IMG/VR virus record: IMGVR_UViG_3300023106_000018
Location: 1 to 40,840 of that record
Length of the DNA: 40,840 nt
Origin: a virus
Direction: 5' to 3' (one strand)
In this document: positions 35,609-40,840 of the stretch, one piece after another
Layout of the letters: every line of letters starts with the position of its first letter
Position numbering within the stretch: the stretch's first letter is position 1
Notes under the pieces: generated by a model
Told to the model about the DNA's origin: nothing
Databases searched by the model: none
What the model saw: only the letters and a program-made list of their open reading frames with translations
Made by a program: the position numbers and the translations under genes

Positions 35609-36799
35609 TTACAGGAAGGCACCCTTGATGCGCGCCTCTGGCCGGTAATCGGCCAGGGCCAGGCGTTCTTCTGCCAAAATAGTGATCTTATTTTCAACAA
35701 AATCTGCTTCATTTTCCGTCGAGACCACGATGTCGGCCGTCTCGCGGTCGAAGATCTGCGCCGACTGGCGGAAGTTACCGGCCAGGAAGTTACCGGCGGT
35801 CATGGCCAGTGTGGTGACGATACGACGACCCCACAGCGTTGGCGCCAGATTGCCCTGCGGATTGCCGATGATGTAGCGGCCCTGGGTGTCCTTGATCAGC
35901 TCGATCTTGGCCCAGTCGGTAGGGTTCAGGACGGCGGCATCCGCCGGCAGCAGCGCCAGTTCACCCTGCAGGAAGGCCAGGCGCAGACGGTCGATGTTGG
36001 TCTCGCCAGCGACGACGAACGGTGCGACGTACGCGGTGGCGGTGGTGTAGATACCGGCCAGGTTGTTGCCCACGCCCGAACCCATCAGCAGCTGGACGTC
36101 CTCGACGAAGCGCAGGCCATACAGCAGGCGCTCTTCGATCATCGATTGCATCGCCGGCACGTCGTCCAGGATCTCGGTGGTGGCCTTGATGAAGTGGGCC
36201 AGCTTGATGACGATCGCCTGCTTCGCTTCGAAGGTCAGATTCGATTCTGGCTTGCGGGTGCCTTCAGCCGTTGGCGCGGCGCTGTTGGTGAAGACCAGTT
36301 CGCGGAAATACTGGACCAGGTTGCTGTTGGTGCGGCCGGGTGCCAACAGGTCGCGCACAGTGGCGGGACGCTGCGGGATGGCGATCACGCCTTGCTGGCG
36401 GTCAGGCGAGACCAGCAGACCACCCGAGGCGGTCAAGCTGGTGATCGCTTTCACCTGGCCGCGAATCGATTGGCCGCGCTGCAGGCGCTCGCCCTTCTCG
36501 ATGAAGGACTTGAACGCTGCGCCGTCGGTGAATTGCGCGCCGGGGGTCAGGATCATGGATTTTTCGTCGTTACCGCGACGCACCAGCTTCTGCTCGAAGT
36601 CGTCCAGTCGGGCCAGGGCCTCGCCTTGCTTGAGCATCAGTTCGTCGGTGACCGACTTCTGTTTGTCGCTCAGGGCCTTGCCTTCTTTGGCCAGGGCGAT
36701 GGCTTCCTCGGCCTTCTCGCGCACCTTGTCGGACGACGTGTGCACGTCCTCCTTGATGCGTTTCATTTCGGTGATCAGTTCGCTCATATCGTTGGGCAT
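35609..36799 (-). CDS. Major capsid protein, HK97 fold
   Basis: The product is 396 residues, with AAGGA six bases before the ATG at 36799. Residues 1-110 form a charged coiled coil (delta domain) that acts as internal scaffold and is probably cut off by the protease next to it. The capsid domain begins near ITSLTASGGLLVSPDRQQ and includes VFTNSAAPTAEGTRKPESNL, AHFIKATTEILDDVPAMQSM and NPTDWAKIELIKDTQGRY. The set matches the HK97 capsid family (PF05065). Order protease, capsid and terminator is standard. No cross-linking residues can be judged from this view. Confidence 0.95.
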   Translation of the reverse strand: MPNDMSELITEMKRIKEDVHTSSDKVREKAEEAIALAKEGKALSDKQKSVTDELMLKQGEALARLDDFEQKLVRRGNDEKSMILTPGAQFTDGAAFKSFIEKGERLQRGQSIRGQVKAITSLTASGGLLVSPDRQQGVIAIPQRPATVRDLLAPGRTNSNLVQYFRELVFTNSAAPTAEGTRKPESNLTFEAKQAIVIKLAHFIKATTEILDDVPAMQSMIEERLLYGLRFVEDVQLLMGSGVGNNLAGIYTTATAYVAPFVVAGETNIDRLRLAFLQGELALLPADAAVLNPTDWAKIELIKDTQGRYIIGNPQGNLAPTLWGRRIVTTLAMTAGNFLAGNFRQSAQIFDRETADIVVSTENEADFVENKITILAEERLALADYRPEARIKGAFL

Positions 36800-36808
36800 G
36801 ATAATTCC

Positions 36809-37483
36809 TTAGTTCGGGGTGAGTTTAAATTCGCGCAGGAAGGCCAGCGCGGTTTGTGCATCATCGCTCTTGGTGTCGCCGGGCTCACCCCGGAGCAACT
36901 TCGACAGGCCGCATGTAGCGATGGCTGCGGCCTGTGATTTGGAGAACCCGCCTGCATCCCGCAGGAAGTCCTCAAATTCGCGCAAGGTCGGCAACGTGCC
37001 CGCCTCGATCATGCTCTTGACGTCGGTCATGCGCGCGGCGTCGTTCATCGGGTTGGTGACCACGCTGATCTCCACCAGGTCCAGCTCGTGGAGGGTGGTA
37101 ACACCGGTCTTCTTGTCGTAGCTGTCGCGCTTGATGCGGTAGCCGATCGACAGCCCGGTGATGGTCTTGGTCTTCATGCCCTTATGGGCGATGCGCGCAT
37201 ACGGCGCGTCGTCGATCCACAGATCGGAGTCGCCCAGTAGGCCGTGCTTATCCTCGGTCAGGTTCGACCAGGCACCGATCGGTTCGTCGGTCTTGTGCTG
37301 CCACAGCGTCGGCACCGCGCGCCCCGACTTGCCCCACAGTTCCAGGCTTTTGCCGAAGGCGCCGAACTCGACGACGTCGCCGCCCTTGTCCACATTGCCG
37401 AAAACCGAGCCATAGCCGGAGAAGCGGCCGGTGTCGGTCAAGCTTTTCAGGTCCAGGTCAATCGATTTGGTCAAGTAGTTCAT
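36809..37483 (-). CDS. Prohead protease, HK97 type
   Basis: The product is 224 residues; the start overlaps the portal stop (ATGA). RFSGYGSVFGNVDKGGDVVE, LWQHKTDEPIG with His63, ITGLSIGYRI with Ser112 and LVEISVVTNPMNDAA are the signatures of the U35 family serine protease. It cleaves the capsid delta domain and itself during prohead maturation. The last 60 residues (FEDFLRDAGGFSKSQAAAIA) form a helical tail. The position between portal and capsid is as expected. Confidence 0.94.
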   Translation of the reverse strand: MNYLTKSIDLDLKSLTDTGRFSGYGSVFGNVDKGGDVVEFGAFGKSLELWGKSGRAVPTLWQHKTDEPIGAWSNLTEDKHGLLGDSDLWIDDAPYARIAHKGMKTKTITGLSIGYRIKRDSYDKKTGVTTLHELDLVEISVVTNPMNDAARMTDVKSMIEAGTLPTLREFEDFLRDAGGFSKSQAAAIATCGLSKLLRGEPGDTKSDDAQTALAFLREFKLTPN

Positions 37484-38781
37484 GCGGGTTTATCCTCGGT
37501 ATCTTGCGCGATTGTATCATTACTTTGCGCAGTGCTTGTGATTTTTCCGACCATACCCAGCGGGATCATGTTGCTTTGCATGAACAGGTTGTCGCCGCCG
37601 GGCAGCGGTTCCAGGTTTTCCAGCGACCGGCAGAAGTTCGGGGTGTACACGGCGGCCTTGATCATCTTGTCGTAGTACGCCGACCGACCACTGCTGTCCA
37701 TGCGGAAGAAGCCCTCGCGGCTGAATTCGGCGAAGTAGCGCAGGCGCTCGGCCGGCGTGAGCAGGTTCTTGGCGATGCTCTGCTCGATGCCCACCAGGTC
37801 CGGGTCGATGACGTACTGGAGGAAGCCGAGATTCTGCTGCTCGCGGCCGGTGCCCCAGTTCGACACCGCCGTGCCGTGGCCGATCATCGCCGGCGGCACG
37901 CCGTACCAGCGGCACAGATCCTCGACGCTGGCGTTGACCTGCTCGATCAGCTGGGCGTCGACCGGGTTGATGGTCAGCTGCTTGTACTGGGCGCCGCCTT
38001 CCATCAGGTACTGGCGTCCGAGCGTGGCGTCGCCGAAAACTCCGTCGATCATGGCGGTTTGGATCTGCGCGCGCTGGTCCTTGGTCAGAATTTCGTTGAC
38101 GGTGACCACGCCAGAGGGGCGCATGTTGCCGTTGAACAGGGTGGACGACGCCGCCTCGGCGCTCTGTGCGCGCGCCATGGAGCGGGCGCCGACGCCAATC
38201 GGCGACAGGCCAGTCAAGCCGTCCTCGGTGAAGCCCTTGATGTGCCAGATGTCGCGCTCGGTGTACTCTTTCCGGCCGCTCGGATCGGCGTAGATGAACT
38301 GCACCGTGCCGTTCGTGCGGCGCACCGTCATCAGGCCGGGGTCTAGCGGGTCGAGCGAGATGATGCGCGCGCCGCTGAAGGTCTTGAGGACGTAGGCATT
38401 GCCCCAGGTGTCGAGCCGCACCTGGATAGAATTCCAGAAGTCGCGCGCCGTCATGTCAGCGTTGGGCGAGTCGTGCAGGAGGCGATACAGGGGGTGCTCA
38501 CGCGCCACGCGGCGGGACTCGCGCCCGTTGACTTCGGTGCGCTCGTAGATGAACAGGGGCAGGGTGGAGATGGCGTTCGATTTGAGCTTGACGCAGGCCC
38601 AAACGGTGGACAACTGCAGTGCGCGGTCGATGCGCGGGGTGTTGTCGCCGATGTTGTAGCTGCCGTTGACCACATCGCGGTTGCCGGGGTCACGGTCGAT
38701 CTGTCGATAGGCGAGCGCGTCGCGGATCGAGAAGTAAATCGCCTTGAGCGAGAAGCCCTTCGGCTTGCCTTTGTCGCTCAT
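37480..38781 (-). CDS. Portal protein, HK97 family
   Basis: The product is 433 residues; the start overlaps the terminase stop (ATGA). It matches the HK97 portal family: NGSYNIGDNTPRIDRALQLS, WACVKLKSNAISTLPLFIYE, LDTWGNAYVLKTF, GLTGLSPIGVGARSMARAQS and EDLCRWYGVPPAMIGHG. Twelve copies form the ring at one capsid vertex through which DNA enters and leaves. The short C-terminal tail is polar. It belongs to the compact terminase-portal-protease-capsid operon. Confidence 0.95.
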   Translation of the reverse strand: MSDKGKPKGFSLKAIYFSIRDALAYRQIDRDPGNRDVVNGSYNIGDNTPRIDRALQLSTVWACVKLKSNAISTLPLFIYERTEVNGRESRRVAREHPLYRLLHDSPNADMTARDFWNSIQVRLDTWGNAYVLKTFSGARIISLDPLDPGLMTVRRTNGTVQFIYADPSGRKEYTERDIWHIKGFTEDGLTGLSPIGVGARSMARAQSAEAASSTLFNGNMRPSGVVTVNEILTKDQRAQIQTAMIDGVFGDATLGRQYLMEGGAQYKQLTINPVDAQLIEQVNASVEDLCRWYGVPPAMIGHGTAVSNWGTGREQQNLGFLQYVIDPDLVGIEQSIAKNLLTPAERLRYFAEFSREGFFRMDSSGRSAYYDKMIKAAVYTPNFCRSLENLEPLPGGDNLFMQSNMIPLGMVGKITSTAQSNDTIAQDTEDKPA

Positions 38782-40319
38782 GTCACCGCCATGTCCGCAA
38801 GATAATCATCCCAGGTGCGTTTTCCATCTTCCACTTTCTGCGGCATCACGCCGATTGCCATGGCCAAGGCCACCATACCATCGATGCGGCCGCGCGCGGT
38901 GCGCTTGTCGAACTTGCGGGCGCCACTGTCACCTGTAATTTTGGCGTTCGCCGCGCAAGAGGCCAAGACGGGGTGGTTACCGTGGCGCAGCTGCCCTTCG
39001 AGCAGCCGCACTTCCAATTCGCGCAGGGCCGGTGTCATCGAAGCAGTTCCCTGTCCCATCTCGACAAACGCATCTTGCTGCGCCATCGGCATGTCGGCTT
39101 GGTCGAGCCACGGCTTCAATTGTTGCATGTGATACCGGTCGAATGCGATCAATTGTACGTCAAAATCGATGAAAATCTTGCGCAAAACGAGGGCAACGTG
39201 GCGGTATTGTACCGCTTTTCCGGGGGTTGTCAGCAAAAATCCTTGCTTTTCCCACAGGTCATAGGGCACTTTATCCTTCTCGGACTTCTCTTTTAGCCCA
39301 TGTTCTGGTAGCCAAAACCATGGATAAACGCTCCCATCGTCCGCGTCGACCAGCACCAGGGCGGTCAAATCGTGCACGCTGGCCAGGTCCAGGCCCCCGA
39401 AAACACGAGGCCGAGGCCGGCGAGTAGGCTCGGCGCCGTTTGCCTCCCATATCGAGCGGCTCACGAACGGGGCGTTGGCCTCGGTCCTGGTGTTCAGGTT
39501 GAGGTTGCGGAACTCTGGCTCGAAGCTGGGCGTGGCCTTGGCCTTGGCGCACAGCTTGCGCATGTCGGTGAGCGATCGGAACACCCCAAGGGCGGGATTG
39601 GCCGCTCGCCACCCGTCCTCGTCGTCCAGGGCGGCGTCCGCCGGCGCCTCGTAGACGTGGCAGACGATATGCGGATCCGGGTTCTCCCGCTGCGCGTCGA
39701 TCATCTGCGAGAGCATGTCCACATCGGTCGGGGCCTGTGTGCTGATGATCAGTTGCATGGCGTTTTCGTACGCGCCCTGCGCCGTCTGGAGGGTGGACAC
39801 AAACGGATCGGACGGACCGCGCACCTGTCCGAGTTCGTCGAGCACAATCACCAAGGGGCTGAGGCCGTGCTTCGTTTTTGCCTCAGCCGACAGCGCCTTA
39901 TAGCGGACGTTCTTCCGGATGCCCAAGAGCTTTTTGCCTGATGGAAAAATCTTTATCCGCTCACCCAGTTCCGGCGACAGGTTTATCATTTGGCAAGCAA
40001 GATCGAAGACGAGCGCGGCCTGCTCCAGCGACATCGCACCGCTGACAATCTGGCTGTTCTGCACCGCCTCGGGGCCGGCGATGAAGGCCAGTAGCACCCC
40101 GGCGATCAAGGCGGTCTTCCCGTTCTTGCGGCCGATGCACAACACCCCGGTGTGGGTGCCGTGCGGATTGTCGAATACGGCGAGCAGCCAGGCGCGCTGG
40201 AACGGCATCAGTTTGAGCGGTTGGCCCATCAGATCCCCCTCCGGCACAACCAGATATTTTTCCATAAACGCGCACACCTTCTCGCCGCGCGTCAGTGGTT
40301 TTTTGACAGGGGCGCTCAT
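38778..40319 (-). CDS. terL: Terminase large subunit
   Basis: The product is 513 residues; the start overlaps the small terminase stop (ATGA). The ATPase has a Walker A variant GRKNGKTA (about 63-70), Walker B VIVLDELG with D161 and E162, and a coupling motif near LIISTQAP. The nuclease half has GGLDLASVHD (D311), FDRYHMQQL and the last Asp in RGRIDGMVALAMAI. It belongs to the HK97-like Terminase_1 group, which usually cuts at cos with 3' overhangs. It powers DNA packaging and cuts genome ends. An HNH helper as at 1971-2291 goes with this group. Confidence 0.95.
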   Translation of the reverse strand: MSAPVKKPLTRGEKVCAFMEKYLVVPEGDLMGQPLKLMPFQRAWLLAVFDNPHGTHTGVLCIGRKNGKTALIAGVLLAFIAGPEAVQNSQIVSGAMSLEQAALVFDLACQMINLSPELGERIKIFPSGKKLLGIRKNVRYKALSAEAKTKHGLSPLVIVLDELGQVRGPSDPFVSTLQTAQGAYENAMQLIISTQAPTDVDMLSQMIDAQRENPDPHIVCHVYEAPADAALDDEDGWRAANPALGVFRSLTDMRKLCAKAKATPSFEPEFRNLNLNTRTEANAPFVSRSIWEANGAEPTRRPRPRVFGGLDLASVHDLTALVLVDADDGSVYPWFWLPEHGLKEKSEKDKVPYDLWEKQGFLLTTPGKAVQYRHVALVLRKIFIDFDVQLIAFDRYHMQQLKPWLDQADMPMAQQDAFVEMGQGTASMTPALRELEVRLLEGQLRHGNHPVLASCAANAKITGDSGARKFDKRTARGRIDGMVALAMAIGVMPQKVEDGKRTWDDYLADMAVT

Positions 40320-40795
40320 GCCAGCAGGTCGTCTTCCTCTGCCGACGCCTCCGCGTGCACCTGGCGCGCTTTGTTCTCCAGCTCGCGCTGCTTGGTGTTG
40401 GCGCGCGGGTCGCCAAGCGCCACCCGGCCGACCATCTGCAGCGAGCGCGCGAGGGACTGCTGGCGGGACGCCATGCGTTCGAGGATCGCCACCAGCGGGT
40501 GGGGCTTCGGCCCGTGCACCCCGTCGATCGTCAGGCCGTCGAGCAGCAAGATGGCCTCAATCTCGACCTGCTTCGCCATACACTCGGCCAACTGCGCGGC
40601 GACGGTCAGCTGGAAGTCGTTCCACTCGGCCCGCGCCCGAGCGCGCAGAATATCCCGGTAGTACGGCATGGCGTCCGCAGAAATTCGCACATGGGGTGGC
40701 GGCATAAGGTCCGGTAGCGTGGCGTTTTTTGCGGCTTCCAACATGGCGGCCGCGCTGTCGGTGCGTTTTTTGCGTGGAGTTTTTGTAGTTGCCAT
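40316..40795 (-). CDS. terS: Terminase small subunit
   Basis: The product is 159 residues from the ATG at 40795. No clear ribosome site precedes it, so a leader upstream of the window edge could matter. A basic N-terminus (TTKTPRKKRTDSAAAM) leads to helices with YYRDILRARARAEWNDFQLT and KQVEIEAILLLDGLTIDGVH. The C-terminus is charged (ANTKQRELENKARQV) and ends in EEDDLLA. Small terminases recognise the packaging site and load the large subunit. Its place directly before the large terminase makes the call firm, and sequence features are consistent with P27-type small terminases. Confidence 0.87.
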   Translation of the reverse strand: MATTKTPRKKRTDSAAAMLEAAKNATLPDLMPPPHVRISADAMPYYRDILRARARAEWNDFQLTVAAQLAECMAKQVEIEAILLLDGLTIDGVHGPKPHPLVAILERMASRQQSLARSLQMVGRVALGDPRANTKQRELENKARQVHAEASAEEDDLLA

Positions 40796-40840
40796 GGTGT
40801 AATTTTTATATCGGATTGTGGGATAGAGTTAGAAAAGAGG
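40796..40840. promoter_or_regulatory. Region upstream of terS, possible promoter
   Basis: On the minus strand this reads TTCTAA, 18 bases, TATAAA, a weak sigma70-like promoter ahead of the small terminase. It is AT-rich and joins the left end if the genome is circular. No gene is seen in it. The reading as promoter is tentative. Confidence 0.3.

Overview
The window reads as the complete, or almost complete, genome of a tailed phage with a long non-contractile tail (siphovirus morphology, HK97-type head). Coding is dense and GC-rich, most genes overlap by ATGA or TAATG, and every module of a virion and a replisome is present. No integrase, CI-type repressor with protease domain, plasmid gene, rRNA or recognisable tRNA was seen. 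High GC, and small proteins that resemble those of phages of Burkholderiales and related groups, suggest a betaproteobacterial host. That host call is inference.

Layout. Two transcription blocks meet at one divergent point (about 8553-8709) and one convergent point (a two-way terminator at 20993-21020). The plus-strand block (8710-20975) is the early, DNA-metabolism arm: a coiled-coil protein, a Cas4/RecB-like nuclease (DUF2800), a putative ssDNA-binding protein (DUF2815), zinc-ribbon proteins, a family A DNA polymerase with 3'-5' exonuclease, a VRR-NUC nuclease, NinX, an SNF2-type helicase, and a run of small membrane proteins and lipoproteins. Three almost identical 40-41 bp promoter-like repeats punctuate this arm, each just after the stop of the polymerase, VRR-NUC or helicase gene.

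The minus-strand block runs from 8552 down to 65. If the molecule is circular or joined at cos, it continues from 40795 down to 21019. It begins with a cytosine methyltransferase that overlaps a second gene out of frame, a tandem helix-turn-helix regulator and several small proteins. A nuclease and a primase-helicase follow, then a striking GTAC-rich array with a 30-bp perfect palindrome. After that come an HNH protein, a collagen-like protein, the small and large terminase, portal, prohead protease and major capsid protein. The tail genes follow: connectors, tube, G/GT chaperones with a GGGAAAC slippery site, tape measure, two tail-tip/fibre genes. The block ends with lysis: holin-like proteins, M15 endolysin, and Rz with Rz1 embedded in it.

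Most noteworthy: the long two-frame overlap at the methyltransferase; a C-terminal LSDLL tail shared by three proteins and encoded with different codons; the phased GTAC array; the triplicated promoter with a built-in palindrome; an FN3-SGNH protein inside the head operon; and an AT-rich HNH gene that looks like an insertion after the capsid terminator.
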